From Pseudoduganella armeniaca (GTDB lineage Bacteria; Pseudomonadota; Gammaproteobacteria; Burkholderiales; Burkholderiaceae_D), in the NCBI RefSeq assembly GCF_003028855.1, contig NZ_CP028324.1, positions 3,720,001-3,784,000 on the forward strand: DNA of 64,000 nucleotides, written 5' to 3'. Position 1 is the stretch's first letter, and the number at the start of each line of letters is the position of its first letter. The notes under the pieces were generated by a model. It saw only the letters and a list, made by a program, of their open reading frames with translations, had not been told where the DNA came from and did not search any database. Below are positions 32,727-42,071 of the stretch, piece by piece. The position numbers and the translations under genes were made by a program.

Positions 32727-33701
32727 TCAGCCGCCGGTCTGCGACATGAAGCGGACGATCTTTTCCGGCTGGCGGTTGAAATCGTGCTGCAGCGGTTTCA
32801 ATTCGATGGCGGCACGGATCGCCGCTTCCAGCTCGGCATCGCTGGCGCCGCCGCGCAGCAAAGGGCGCAGCGGGTAGCTCTCCTCCTGGCCCAGGCACAT
32901 ATACAAGGTGCCGTCCACCGCCAGCCTGACCCGGTTGCAGGTGGCGCAGAAGTGCTGCGACAGCGGCGTGATGAAGCCCACGCTGGCGCGCCCGTCCGGC
33001 GTGCTCATGTAGCGCGCCGGACCACCGCCCAGCTCGCGCGCCTGGGCCACCAGGCCGAAGCGGCGCACCAGCTGGTCGCGGATGCCGTCCAGCGGCAGGA
33101 ACTCGGTGTTGCGCCCCGTGGCGCCCATCGGCATCACCTCGATCAGGCGCAGGATGAAGCCGCGCTCGATGCAGAACGCCGCCATCGGCTCGATCTCGTG
33201 TTCGTTGACACCCTTCATCGCCACCATATTGATCTTGATCGGATCGAAGCCGGCTTCCTGCGCCGCCGCCAGCCCGCCCAGGATCGCGGGCAGGCTGTCG
33301 CGCCCCGTGATCGCCGTCATGCAGGCCCGGTTCAGGGAATCGAGGCTGACGTTGATGCGGTCGATCCCGGCCGCGCGCAGCGCCGGTGCGTGGCGCGCCA
33401 GCCGGGTGGCGTTGGTCGACAGCGACAGGTCGTCCAGTCCGGGCAGCGCGGCCAGCCGTGCGGCGAACGGCGCCAGGCCGCCGCGCGTCAGCGGCTCGCC
33501 ACCCGTCAGGCGCACGCGCCGGGTGCCGAGCCGCACAAAGGCCGCGACGACGCGCTCGATCTCGTCGTACGTGAGCCAGTCCGGTGGATGCTCGAAGCCG
33601 CGGTAATCCTGCGGCATGCAGTAAGTGCAGCGCAGGTCGCAGCGGTCCGTGACGGACACGCGCAGGTAATCGACGGTACGCCCGTGCCGGTCGCGCAGCA
33701 T
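32727..33701 (-). CDS. moaA: GTP 3',8-cyclase MoaA (molybdenum cofactor biosynthesis)
   Basis: This 324-residue radical-SAM enzyme catalyses the first step of molybdopterin synthesis, GTP to 3',8-cyclo-GTP. The SAM cluster Cys residues are C21, C25 and C28 (CDLRCTYC); the C-terminal cluster has CATCNRVRL and a downstream Cys in YMCLG; and the protein ends in the required Gly-Gly (FMSQTGG). Its place between the NifM-like gene and narX, on the narGHJI strand, fits supply of the cofactor to NarG. The 112-bp gap upstream may hold a separate promoter. Confidence 0.95.
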   Translation of the reverse strand: MLRDRHGRTVDYLRVSVTDRCDLRCTYCMPQDYRGFEHPPDWLTYDEIERVVAAFVRLGTRRVRLTGGEPLTRGGLAPFAARLAALPGLDDLSLSTNATRLARHAPALRAAGIDRINVSLDSLNRACMTAITGRDSLPAILGGLAAAQEAGFDPIKINMVAMKGVNEHEIEPMAAFCIERGFILRLIEVMPMGATGRNTEFLPLDGIRDQLVRRFGLVAQARELGGGPARYMSTPDGRASVGFITPLSQHFCATCNRVRLAVDGTLYMCLGQEESYPLRPLLRGGASDAELEAAIRAAIELKPLQHDFNRQPEKIVRFMSQTGG

Positions 33702-33813
33702 GGCAGCCTCCTATGGTTGACAGGGAAATTGTACGGGGCGGGCGCCAATCTGCCACTGGGCACGACGGCGTAGGGATGGCGCCGCCCGGCTAGGCCGGAC
33801 GGCCTATTGACAA

Positions 33814-34560
33814 CTACTGGACCAGCGGCGACGTGGCGCCTTCCAGCGCGACGCCTTCGATGTCGGCACGGCCGACCAGGATGTGCAGGTACTGGTGCAG
33901 CGCGCGCTGCCAGGACTCGCGCCGCAGGGTGTCGGCAATGTGGCCGCGCACCGCCTCGAACGGCAGCACCCGGCCCTCGATCCGGCGCAGCACCTGCACG
34001 ACGTGCAGGCCGAAGCGCGTTTCCAGCAGGCGCCCGGCCAGCTCGCCCGGGCGCAGGCGGAACAGCAGCGCGTCGAACTCCGGCACGCACTGGCCACGCG
34101 CCAGCTGGCCCAGGCTGCCGCCGACGGCGCCGGACGGGCAGTTCGAGTACTGGCGTGCCAGCTCCTCGAAGCGTTCGGGCCGGGCCTGCAGCTCGGCCAG
34201 GATCTGCTCCCCGGTCTCGCGCAGCAGCTCCAGTGGCGCTGCCGGCGTCACCTGGAACAGGATGTGGCGCGCCTCCACCATTTCGCCGCTGGTGTAGCGT
34301 TGCAGGTGCGCCTGGTAGTAGCGCCGGCAGGCTTCGTCGTCCGCCTGCGGCACCGATACCTCGCGGTCGAACAGCGCCTCGATGCGGTCGTCGTCGCTGC
34401 CGTCGATGATGCCGAGCCGGTCGGCCTCGGCGAGCAGCACGCGGCGCAGCACCACTTCGTGCACGGCCGCCTTGAGCGGATTGGCGGCCTGCTGGTGATG
34501 CGCCAGCTCCCGGGAAATCTCGGCGTCCGTGACGTCGGTGCCGTTGACTGCGATGCCCAT
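33814..34560 (-). CDS. NifM-like peptidyl-prolyl cis-trans isomerase
   Basis: This 248-residue protein has an N-terminal helical segment (about 1-95) and a parvulin domain (about 105-205; ARHILFQVTP, YSNCPSGAVGGSLGQLARGQ, FGLHVVQVLRRIEG). It has no signal peptide, so it acts in the cytosol, like NifM. It follows narI by 10 bp with its own GGAG ribosome site, and parvulins of this type are found in the nar operons of other betaproteobacteria. A role in folding NarGHI subunits is inferred from position only. Confidence 0.85.
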   Translation of the reverse strand: MGIAVNGTDVTDAEISRELAHHQQAANPLKAAVHEVVLRRVLLAEADRLGIIDGSDDDRIEALFDREVSVPQADDEACRRYYQAHLQRYTSGEMVEARHILFQVTPAAPLELLRETGEQILAELQARPERFEELARQYSNCPSGAVGGSLGQLARGQCVPEFDALLFRLRPGELAGRLLETRFGLHVVQVLRRIEGRVLPFEAVRGHIADTLRRESWQRALHQYLHILVGRADIEGVALEGATSPLVQ

Positions 34561-34570
34561 GATGGTCTCC

Positions 34571-35254
34571 TTAGCGGGTGCGCACCAGCTGGAATGCGCG
34601 GCCCAGGTAGGCGGCGGCGCCGAAGCCGCTCCACACGTGCACCAGGCGGGTGAACGGGAAGATGACGAACAGCGACATGCCCATGAACAGGTGCAGCTTG
34701 AACACCAGCGGCGCGTCCGCGATCAGCGCGGCGGCATCGGCACGGAACGTGACGATGTGCTGGGCCCAGCCCATCAAGAGCACCATCATGTGGCCGTCCA
34801 TATGGCCGGCCGACGAGACGATCGACGACAGTCCCAACAGCAAGGTGGCCAGGATCCACAGCAGCACGACCTTGTCCTTGAAGGTCGTCACCTTGCGCAG
34901 GCGGTCGTTGGCGAAGCGCCGCGCCAGCAACAGCAGCAGGCCGACCAGCGCCAGCGTGCCCATGACGCCGCCGGCGACCATCGCGAACAGCTGCTTGGCG
35001 CCGTGCGGCACGCCCAGCGCATCCCATACCGCGACAGGCGTCAGCAGGCCGACGGCATGGCCGAAGAACAGGCCGATCACGCCGATGTGGAACAGCGGGC
35101 TGCCCAGGCGCAGCGCGCCCGTGTGCAGCACCTGGCTCGATTCGGAGCGCCAGCTGTACTGCTCGCGATCGAAGCGGATCAGGCTCCCCAGCAGGAACAC
35201 GGCCAGGGCGATGTACGGGTAGATCCCGAACAGGAATTGGTGGGTGTAGTTCAT
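34571..35254 (-). CDS. narI: Respiratory nitrate reductase gamma subunit NarI
   Basis: This 227-residue membrane cytochrome b has five predicted helices. It anchors NarGH to the inner membrane and passes electrons from quinol through two b haems. The expected His ligands appear in LFHIGVIGLFFGHAVGLL and near SSAGHMDGHMM. The N-terminus MNYTHQFLFGIYPYIALAVF is typical of the family. It starts 12 bp after narJ, with GAAAGGAGA upstream of the ATG. Confidence 0.95.
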   Translation of the reverse strand: MNYTHQFLFGIYPYIALAVFLLGSLIRFDREQYSWRSESSQVLHTGALRLGSPLFHIGVIGLFFGHAVGLLTPVAVWDALGVPHGAKQLFAMVAGGVMGTLALVGLLLLLARRFANDRLRKVTTFKDKVVLLWILATLLLGLSSIVSSAGHMDGHMMVLLMGWAQHIVTFRADAAALIADAPLVFKLHLFMGMSLFVIFPFTRLVHVWSGFGAAAYLGRAFQLVRTR

Positions 35255-35266
35255 GACAGTCTCCTT

Positions 35267-35926
35267 TCAGGCGGTCGCGTGTTTCGGGTAGAAGCGCAGC
35301 GGCTGCACGCCGCCGGGCACCTGCTGCAAGAGCGGCTCGACGCCGTCCGCGCCGGGGCCGAAGGTCTCCAGCGCCTCGTCCATGTCGCGCACCGGCGGCT
35401 CCGTCAGGTTCTCCGCCGGCACCGGGCTTTCGCCCTCCAGCACGGCGAACAGCGTGCCGTACGGATTGCCGCTTGCCGTCAGCTTGCGGCCGATATGGGC
35501 CAGCACGTGGACGGCGTCGCCCAGCAGGCGGCGCGCCTCGTCCTCGTCCTGCTGCGCCAGGAACTCCAGGAACAGCGGCACGTAGTCGGGCAGGTCGTCG
35601 CCGACCATTTCCAGGCCATGGCGGCGGTACTCGGCCAGCAGGTCCACCATGGCCTGGCCGCGGTCGCGCGACTCGCCGTGGATATGCTCGAACAGGTGCA
35701 GCGAGTGCGACGGGTTGCGGTCGAACGTGGCCACGTACTGCTGCTGCAGGTCGATCAGCGGCGTGGTGCCCAGGTGGGCCAAGAGCGGCTGCAGCCGTTC
35801 GCGCCAGCTGGGGCGCAGCTCCAACGCCGCTTCCAGCTCGCGCAGCGCGGCGATCAACTCCGCCTCGGGATACTGCAGCAGCAGCGACAGCACCTGGTAG
35901 CACTGCATGTTGTTGGGGGTGTCCAT
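35267..35926 (-). CDS. narJ: Nitrate reductase molybdenum-cofactor assembly chaperone NarJ
   Basis: This 219-residue cytosolic chaperone of the TorD/NarJ family binds NarG and is needed for cofactor insertion. Recognisable parts are YQVLSLLLQYPE, the conserved YVATFDRNPSHSLHLFEHIH GESRDRG, and DYVPLFLEFLAQQ. The ATG at 35924-35926 overlaps the narH stop, giving tight translational coupling; a GTG one codon earlier is also possible. It precedes narI by 12 bp. Confidence 0.95.
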   Translation of the reverse strand: MDTPNNMQCYQVLSLLLQYPEAELIAALRELEAALELRPSWRERLQPLLAHLGTTPLIDLQQQYVATFDRNPSHSLHLFEHIHGESRDRGQAMVDLLAEYRRHGLEMVGDDLPDYVPLFLEFLAQQDEDEARRLLGDAVHVLAHIGRKLTASGNPYGTLFAVLEGESPVPAENLTEPPVRDMDEALETFGPGADGVEPLLQQVPGGVQPLRFYPKHATA

Positions 35927-37479
35927 CACACGTTCTCCGGCTGTTTTTTACGCGACTTCGGCATCGACATGAAGATCACGGAACCCTGCTTCTTCTTGCC
36001 GAACAGGCTGGCATCCGTCACACCGTCCGAGCAGCCGTTACCGAAGGAGAAGCCGCAGCTGCCCTTCTCGTTGAAGCTGTCTTCGGCCATCTCCTTGTGG
36101 CTGGACGGGATCACGAAGCGGTCCTCGTAGTTGGCGATGGCCATGATGTGGTACATGTCCTCGACGGTGGCCTTGTCCAGCCCTACCTGTTCCAGCACAT
36201 CCAGCTTCTCGACGCCTTCCACGCTCTTGCCGCGCATATAGGCGCGCATCGCCAGCATGCGGTCCAGGGCTTTCAGTACCGGTACCTGGTCGCCCGCCGT
36301 CAGCAGGTTGGCCAGGTACTGGACCGGGATGCGCAGGCTGGCGGTGTCCGGCAGGATGCCGTTGGTGCCCAGCTTGCCCGATTCGGCCGCGGCCTGGATC
36401 GGCGACAGCGGCGGGATGTACCACACCATCGGCAGGGTGCGGTATTCCGGGTGCAGCGGGAACGCCACCTTCCACTCCATCGCCATCTTGTAGACCGGCG
36501 AGCGGGCCGCCGCGTCCAGCCAGGCATCGGGAATGCCCTGGCGGCGCGCCTCGGCGATGATTTCCGGGTCGTGCGGGTTCAAGAACAGGCCCAGCTGCGC
36601 GGGGTACAGGTCGCGCTCGTCCGCCACCGAGGCGGCGGCCTCGATCTTGTCGGCGTCGTACAGCAGCACGCCCAGGTAGCGGATGCGGCCCACGCAGGTT
36701 TCCGAGCACACGGTCGGCTGGCCCGCCTCGATGCGGGGGTAGCAAAAGGTGCACTTCTCGGCCTTGCCCGAGGACCAGTTGTAGTAGATCTTCTTATAGG
36801 GGCAGCCGGAGATGCACATGCGCCAGCCGCGGCACTTGTCCTGGTCGATCAGCACGATGCCGTCGTCCTCGCGCTTGTAGACGGAGCCGGACGGGCAGGA
36901 TGCCACGCAGGCCGGGTTCAGGCAATGCTCGCACAGGCGCGGCAGGTACATCATGAAGGTGTTCTCGAAGGTGCCGTACATCTCCTTCTGCATATTGTCG
37001 AACAGCTTGTCCTGGCTGCGCTGGGCGAATTCACCGCCCAGGTCGTCCTCCCAGTTCGGGCCCCACTCGATCTTGTCCATCTTCTGGCCGGTCAGCACCG
37101 AGATCGGCCGCGCCGTCGGCGGCGTCTGCGACAGCGGCGCGTTCTGCAGGTGCTCGTAGTCGTAGGTGAACGGCTCGTAGTACTCGTCGATCTGCGGCAG
37201 GTTCGGGTTGGCGAAGATGTTTGCCAGGATCTTCAGGCGGCCACCCTGGCGCGGCTCGATCTTGCCTGCGTCCGTGCGGCGCCAGCCGCCGTTCCACTTG
37301 TCCTGGTTCTCCCACTGCTTCGGATAGCCGATGCCGGGCTTGGTTTCGACGTTGTTGAACCATGCGTATTCGACGCCGTCACGGCTGGTCCACACGTTCT
37401 TGCAGGTGACGGAACAGGTATGGCAGCCGATGCACTTGTCCAGGTTCAGCACCATGCCGATTTGCGCTCTGATTTTCAT
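35926..37479 (-). CDS. narH: Respiratory nitrate reductase beta subunit NarH
   Basis: This 517-residue iron-sulfur subunit carries electrons from NarI to NarG. The four Cys groups are present: CIGCHTCSVTC near residue 16; CEHCLNPACVASCP; CRGWRMCISGCP, in which Trp replaces one Cys as expected for the [3Fe-4S] centre; and CTFCYPRIEAGQ followed by CSETC. Length and order match E. coli NarH. It begins 12 bp after narG and overlaps the start of narJ. Confidence 0.97.
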   Translation of the reverse strand: MKIRAQIGMVLNLDKCIGCHTCSVTCKNVWTSRDGVEYAWFNNVETKPGIGYPKQWENQDKWNGGWRRTDAGKIEPRQGGRLKILANIFANPNLPQIDEYYEPFTYDYEHLQNAPLSQTPPTARPISVLTGQKMDKIEWGPNWEDDLGGEFAQRSQDKLFDNMQKEMYGTFENTFMMYLPRLCEHCLNPACVASCPSGSVYKREDDGIVLIDQDKCRGWRMCISGCPYKKIYYNWSSGKAEKCTFCYPRIEAGQPTVCSETCVGRIRYLGVLLYDADKIEAAASVADERDLYPAQLGLFLNPHDPEIIAEARRQGIPDAWLDAAARSPVYKMAMEWKVAFPLHPEYRTLPMVWYIPPLSPIQAAAESGKLGTNGILPDTASLRIPVQYLANLLTAGDQVPVLKALDRMLAMRAYMRGKSVEGVEKLDVLEQVGLDKATVEDMYHIMAIANYEDRFVIPSSHKEMAEDSFNEKGSCGFSFGNGCSDGVTDASLFGKKKQGSVIFMSMPKSRKKQPENV

Positions 37480-37491
37480 TGTTTGCTCCCG

Positions 37492-40400
37492 TTAGACCGT
37501 CGCGGCCAGCTCGCCTTCGAGCCAGTCCACCTTGTTCATCTTGCGCACCACCACGAACTCGTCGCGGTTCGAGCCCACCGTGCCGTAGTAGTTGAAGCCC
37601 CACGCCAGCTGGGCGTAGCCGCCGATCATGTGGGTCGGCTTCGTCACGGCACGCGTCACCGAGTTGTGGATGCCGCCACGCTTGCCGCTCATCTCCGCGC
37701 CGGGCACGTTGACGATCTTTTCCTGGGCGTGGTACATCAGCGTCATGCCGGCCGGGACGCGCTGGCTGACGATGGCCCGCGCCGTCAGGGTGCCGTTGAC
37801 GTTGAAGACCTCGATCCAGTCGTTGTCGACGATGCCGGCGGCCTTGGCGTCCGTCTCCGACAGCCACACGTGCGGTCCGCCGCGCGACAAGGTCAGCATG
37901 CGCAGGTTGTCCGAGTAGGTCGAGTGGATGCCCCACTTCTGGTGCGGCGTGATGAAGTTCAGCGCGATCTCCTTGTTGCCGTTCGGGCGCGCGCCCAGCG
38001 CGGCCGCCGTGGTGCGGGTGTCGATCGCCGGCTTGTACACGCACAGGCCCTCGCCGAAGTCGCGCATCCAGCGGTGGTCCTGGTAGAACTGCTGGCGGCC
38101 CGTCAGGGTGCGCCATGGGATCAGTTCGTGCACATTGGTGTAGCAGGCGTTGTAGCTGACTTCTTCCGACTCCAGGCCCGACCAGGTGGGCGAGGAGATG
38201 ATCTTGCGCGGCTGCGCCTGCACGTCGCGGAAGCGGATGCTGTCGTGCTCGCGCGGCAGCGCGAGGTGGGTGTGGTCGCGCCCCGTGATCTCCGACAGCG
38301 CGGCCCAGGCCTTCACCGCCACGTGGCCGTTGGTTTCCGGCGCCAGCGACAGGATCATCTCGGCCGCATCGATCGCCGTGTTCAGGCGCGGCTGGCCTTT
38401 TGAAATCCCCTCTTCCTGTACCGTCCGGTTGATGCCGCGCAGGACGTCGACCTCGTGGCCGGTCTTCCAGCCGATGCCTTTGCCGCCGTTGCCGATCTTC
38501 TCCAGCAACGGACCGATCGACGTGAATTTCTTGTGGATTTGCCGGTAATCGCGCTCGATGACCGTCATGTTCGGCATCGTCTTGCCCGGGATCGGCTCGC
38601 ACTCGCCGGCACGCCAGTCCTTCGGGTCGAAGGGCTGGCCCAGTTCGCCCGGGGTGTCGTGCATCAGGGGCGTCAGCACCAGGTCCTTGCGGGTGCCCAG
38701 GTAGTCGCCGCCGATCTCGGAGAACTTCGCGGCGATGCCCTTGTAGATCTCCCAGTCCGAACGCGACTGCCACAGCGGCTGTACGGCTTCCGAGAGCGGG
38801 TGGATGAACGGATGCATGTCGGACGTGTTCAGGTCGTCCTTCTCGTACCAGGTGGCGGTCGGCAGCACGATGTCGCCGTACAGGCAGGTGGTGGACATGC
38901 GGAAGTCGAGGACCACCAGGAGGTCCAGCTTGCCCTCGGCGGCCGGACGGACCTTGACGTCGCGCGGCTTGATGCAGTCCGCCTCGTCGCTCATCAGCGC
39001 GTTCTGGGTGCCCAACAGGTACTTCAGGAAGTACTCGTGGCCCTTGCCGGAGCTGCCCAGGATATTCGAGCGCCAGACGAACATATTGCGCGGGAAGTTG
39101 GCCGGATTGTCCGGATCGTCGCAGGAGAACTGCAGCTTGCCTTCCTTGATCTGGCGCACCGCGAACGCGGCCGGGTCCTCGCCGGCGGCCGTGGCGGCAT
39201 CCATCACGTCCAGCGGGTTGGTCTGCAGCTGCGGCGCGGAAGGCAGCCAGCCCATGCGCTCGGCCTTGGCGTTGTAGTCCAGCAGGCTCATTGGCGCCAC
39301 GTCGGCACCGGCGGTCGGCGACGCGATGTCGCTGGTATGCAGCTTCTCGTGGCGCCACTGGCTGGTGTGGTTGTAGAAGAACGAGGTGCCGTTCATCTGG
39401 CGCATCGGCCGGTTCCAGTCCTGCGCGAACGCCAGCGGCGTCCAGCCGGTCTGCGGACGCAGTTTTTCCTGGCCCACGTAATGGGCCCAGCCGCCGCCGG
39501 ACTGGCCGATGCAGCCGCACATCATCAGCATATTGATGATGCCGCGATACGTCATGTCCATGTGGTACCAGTGGTTCAGCGCGGCGCCGACGATGACCAT
39601 GCTCTTTCCCCGGGTCTGGTCGGCGTTCTGGGCGAACTGGCGCGCCACGGTGATGACGTCGGCGGCCTTCACGCCGGTGTGCTTTTCCTGCCAGGCCGGG
39701 GTGTACGGCACGTCTTCTGCGTAGTCCTTGGCGACGTTGGCGCCGCCAAGGCCGCGCTCGATGCCGTAGTTCGCCATGGCTAGGTCGAACACGGTGGCGA
39801 CCAGCGCCGTGCTGCCGTCCGCCAAGGTCACGCGCTTGACGGGCACATGGCGCTGCAACAGGTCGGACGCGTCACGGCCGCCGAAGTAGGCGAAACCGAC
39901 GGGCAGCACGTCGTCACTGCAATCGATCAGCGACAGCAGCGGATCGACCGGCGCGCCATTGCCGCCCTCCTTCATCTCCAGGTTCCACTTGCCGGATTCG
40001 CCCCAGCGGAAGCCGATCGAGCCGGCCGGCGCGACGATGCGTCCCGTGGCCTCGTCGATGACGAGCGTCTTCCATTCGGGGTTGTTGGTTTCGTCCAGGT
40101 TGTTGGCCAGGTGCGAGGCGCGCAGGAAGTAGTCCGGCACCAGCGTGCCCTCGTGTTCCTTCAGCAGCACCAGCATCGGGAAGTCGGTGTACTGCTTGGC
40201 GTACTCGCGGAAATAGGCCGACTGGCCAGCCGTGTGGTATTCCTTCAGGATGACGTGGCCCATGGCCATCGCCAGCGCGGCGTCCGTGCCCTGGGTCGGC
40301 GCCAGCCAGATGTCGCCGAACTTGGCCATCTCGCCGAAGTCGGAGGACACCGCCACCGTTTTCGTGCCCTTGTAGCGCACCTCGGTGTAGAAGTGGGCGT

Positions 40401-41187
40401 CTGGCGTGCGCGTCATCGGCACGTTCGAGCCCCATACCATCAGGTAGGTGGAGTTGTACCAGTCGGCCGATTCCGGCACGTCGGTCTGTTCGCCCCATAC
40501 CTGCGGGCTGGCGGGTGGCAGATCGCAGTACCAGTCGTAGAACGACAGCGCCACGCCGCCGATCAGCGACAGGTAGCGCGTGCCGGCGGCATAACTGACC
40601 ATCGACATGGCGGGAATCGGCGAGAAGCCGACGATGCGGTCGGGACCGTATTTCTTGATCGTCAGCGCGTTGGCGGCGGCGATGATTTCGTTGCATTCGT
40701 CCCAGCTGGCGCGCACGAAACCGCCCAGGCCGCGCACCGATTTGTATTGCTTCGCCCGTTCGGGGTTCTGGCTCACGTATTCCCAGGCGCCGACCGGGTC
40801 CATGGTACGGCGCGCCTCGCGCCACATCTCCATCAGGCGGCCGCGCACCATCGGATACTTGACGCGCTGGGCCGAGTACACGTACCAGGAATAGCTGGCG
40901 CCGCGCGGGCAGCCGCGCGGCTCGTGGTTGGGCAGGTCGGGACGGGTGCGCGGGTAGTCGGTCTGCTGCGTCTCCCAGGTGATCAGGCCGTTCTTCACGT
41001 AGACCTTCCAGCTGCAGGAGCCGGTGCAGTTGACGCCATGGGTGGAGCGGACGATCTTGTCGTGCTGCCAGCGCTGGCGATAGGCGTTCTCCCAGGTGCG
41101 GTCCTCGTGCACCACGGCGCCGTGGCCGTTCGAGAACGTGGACTTGGGCTTGTTGAAGAACTTCAGGCGATCCAGAAAATGACTCAT
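37492..41187 (-). CDS. narG: Respiratory nitrate reductase alpha subunit NarG
   Basis: This 1231-residue catalytic subunit reduces nitrate to nitrite at a bis-MGD molybdenum centre on the cytosolic face. The N-terminal [4Fe-4S] site has the His form (HGVNCTGSCSW and a later Cys in PRGCPRG). The region holding the Asp molybdenum ligand is present (ADWYNSTYLMVWGSNVPMTR). The N-terminal remnant of a twin-arginine-like segment is normal for NarG. I chose the ATG at 41185-41187 (AAGGAGGCAGC upstream); the frame is open to 41244. It leads the minus-strand operon narGHJI with a NifM-like gene, and probably also moaA and narXL. Confidence 0.97.
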   Translation of the reverse strand: MSHFLDRLKFFNKPKSTFSNGHGAVVHEDRTWENAYRQRWQHDKIVRSTHGVNCTGSCSWKVYVKNGLITWETQQTDYPRTRPDLPNHEPRGCPRGASYSWYVYSAQRVKYPMVRGRLMEMWREARRTMDPVGAWEYVSQNPERAKQYKSVRGLGGFVRASWDECNEIIAAANALTIKKYGPDRIVGFSPIPAMSMVSYAAGTRYLSLIGGVALSFYDWYCDLPPASPQVWGEQTDVPESADWYNSTYLMVWGSNVPMTRTPDAHFYTEVRYKGTKTVAVSSDFGEMAKFGDIWLAPTQGTDAALAMAMGHVILKEYHTAGQSAYFREYAKQYTDFPMLVLLKEHEGTLVPDYFLRASHLANNLDETNNPEWKTLVIDEATGRIVAPAGSIGFRWGESGKWNLEMKEGGNGAPVDPLLSLIDCSDDVLPVGFAYFGGRDASDLLQRHVPVKRVTLADGSTALVATVFDLAMANYGIERGLGGANVAKDYAEDVPYTPAWQEKHTGVKAADVITVARQFAQNADQTRGKSMVIVGAALNHWYHMDMTYRGIINMLMMCGCIGQSGGGWAHYVGQEKLRPQTGWTPLAFAQDWNRPMRQMNGTSFFYNHTSQWRHEKLHTSDIASPTAGADVAPMSLLDYNAKAERMGWLPSAPQLQTNPLDVMDAATAAGEDPAAFAVRQIKEGKLQFSCDDPDNPANFPRNMFVWRSNILGSSGKGHEYFLKYLLGTQNALMSDEADCIKPRDVKVRPAAEGKLDLLVVLDFRMSTTCLYGDIVLPTATWYEKDDLNTSDMHPFIHPLSEAVQPLWQSRSDWEIYKGIAAKFSEIGGDYLGTRKDLVLTPLMHDTPGELGQPFDPKDWRAGECEPIPGKTMPNMTVIERDYRQIHKKFTSIGPLLEKIGNGGKGIGWKTGHEVDVLRGINRTVQEEGISKGQPRLNTAIDAAEMILSLAPETNGHVAVKAWAALSEITGRDHTHLALPREHDSIRFRDVQAQPRKIISSPTWSGLESEEVSYNACYTNVHELIPWRTLTGRQQFYQDHRWMRDFGEGLCVYKPAIDTRTTAAALGARPNGNKEIALNFITPHQKWGIHSTYSDNLRMLTLSRGGPHVWLSETDAKAAGIVDNDWIEVFNVNGTLTARAIVSQRVPAGMTLMYHAQEKIVNVPGAEMSGKRGGIHNSVTRAVTKPTHMIGGYAQLAWGFNYYGTVGSNRDEFVVVRKMNKVDWLEGELAATV

Positions 41188-41247
41188 GCTGCCTCCTTGA
41201 ACCTGTTGCGCCTCCCTGCGAGATTGCACGGAGCGGTGATGCAAAAG

Positions 41248-41337
41248 AGTCTATCGAGCGCCCTCGCCACTGAACATCGGCAGGAAGTGCCGCGCCCGGC
41301 GGACGAAGGACTAGCGCGACTAGCCATTAGTAACTAG
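41248..41337 (-). promoter_or_regulatory. narG promoter region: CTAG dyad, CCTGCCGATG element and -10
   Basis: Read on the minus strand, CTAG-N10-CTAG (41320-41337; a third CTAG at 41311-41314) is followed by CCTGCCGATG (41275-41284) and a -10-like TAGACT (41248-41253). Exactly the same spacings occur before narK1. The dyad centre would be near -87 and the middle element near -41 if the -10 assignment is right. NarL is a plausible binder of the dyad; this is inference. Confidence 0.6.
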
Positions 41338-41416
41338 GCGGTGCTGTCCTCGTGCGTATGGCCGCGCGGGCGCCGCCGCGCTATACATGCGGTATCCGAC
41401 TTCATCGAGAGAGATC

Positions 41417-41818
41417 ATGACCATCGACAGCTTTGCCGGCCTGCTGGCCGCCGCCAACACCCGTCCCGAACCGCAGTTGCTGCTGCTGACCTTTGCCGCC
41501 CTGGAGGCGGAACCCCAGCAGGCGGCCGCGCCCGGCCGCAAGCCCAGGATGGCGCTGGCACCGCTGGCCTGCGTGGACAAGCGCGCGCCCGACGTGGCCG
41601 GCTTCGACGCGCTGGCGCGCGAGGCCCGGGGTGCGCTGGGCGGTGCGCACTGGGACGTGCTGCTGGTCAGCACCCTCTCCGGCTGCGCCGGCCAGTGGCC
41701 GGACGAGCGCCAGGCCGATGCCGCGCTGCGCTCGATGCTCAATGCGATCAAGCTGGGGAAAATGGAAGGAATGGTGGCGTTCGGGCAGGATGGCAGCCCG
41801 CTGCGCTGGGCTGCCTGA
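41417..41818 (+). CDS. Conserved hypothetical protein (sometimes labelled ribonucleotide reductase subunit alpha)
   Basis: This 133-residue cytosolic protein begins MTIDSFAGLLAAANTRPEPQ and contains LLLLTFAALEAE, LAPLACVDKRAPDV and MLNAIKLGKMEGMVAF. It resembles a betaproteobacterial family that databases often call ribonucleotide reductase subunit alpha, a name the small size and lack of any reductase motif do not support. The ATG at 41417 follows GAGAGA. It is divergent from narG. Function unknown. Confidence 0.75.
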   Translation: MTIDSFAGLLAAANTRPEPQLLLLTFAALEAEPQQAAAPGRKPRMALAPLACVDKRAPDVAGFDALAREARGALGGAHWDVLLVSTLSGCAGQWPDERQADAALRSMLNAIKLGKMEGMVAFGQDGSPLRWAA

Positions 41819-41842
41819 AACACCAGCGGCGGCTGAAGCATC

Positions 41843-41897
41843 GGGGACAGGCACCTGTCTCAGGGCCGTCAAGGCCCTGAGACAGGTGCCTGTCCCC
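41843..41897. repeat. Perfect 25-bp inverted repeat
   Basis: The arms 41843-41867 (GGGGACAGGCACCTGTCTCA then GGGCC) and 41873-41897 are exact reverse complements around a 5-nt loop (GTCAA). It is followed 40 bp later by a smaller member of the same family. It lies in the gap between two convergent genes. Confidence 0.9.
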
Positions 41898-41937
41898 TCG
41901 GGTTCCCGCAAGTCGCATGGTTCTGCAATTAAAACCA

Positions 41938-41964
41938 GGGTCAGTCCCCTGCGGGGACAGACCC
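41938..41964. repeat. Short inverted repeat GGGTCAGTCCCC / GGGGACAGACCC
   Basis: Two 12-bp arms (41938-41949 and 41953-41964) flank TGC with one mismatch. The core GGGGACAG matches the adjacent 25-bp repeat and the one before nsrR (56746-56772). Confidence 0.75.
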
Positions 41965-41966
41965 AT

Positions 41967-41990
41967 AAAAAAAACCACGGCAAGCCGTGG
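41967..41990 (-). terminator. Rho-independent terminator of the phasin gene
   Basis: On the minus strand the perfect stem CCACGGC/GCCGTGG (41975-41981 with 41984-41990, 2-nt loop) is followed by a run of eight T residues (41974 down to 41967). It lies about 80 bp past the phasin stop codon. Confidence 0.85.
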
Positions 41991-42071
41991 CATTGGAACC
42001 GGGGTGGCGCCGTCATCCCCGCATGCGACCCTCGTTCGAGTTGATGGGTGGCGGTCGCTCGCCGACTGCTG

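Noticed and set aside
41248..41290. FNR box directly before narG
   Set aside because: I looked for TTGAT-N4-ATCAA and found no convincing match; only the CCTGCCGATG element shared with narK1.
41417..41818. Calling the 133-residue protein a ribonucleotide reductase subunit
   Set aside because: It has no reductase motif and is far too small; the name in databases appears to be an inherited error.
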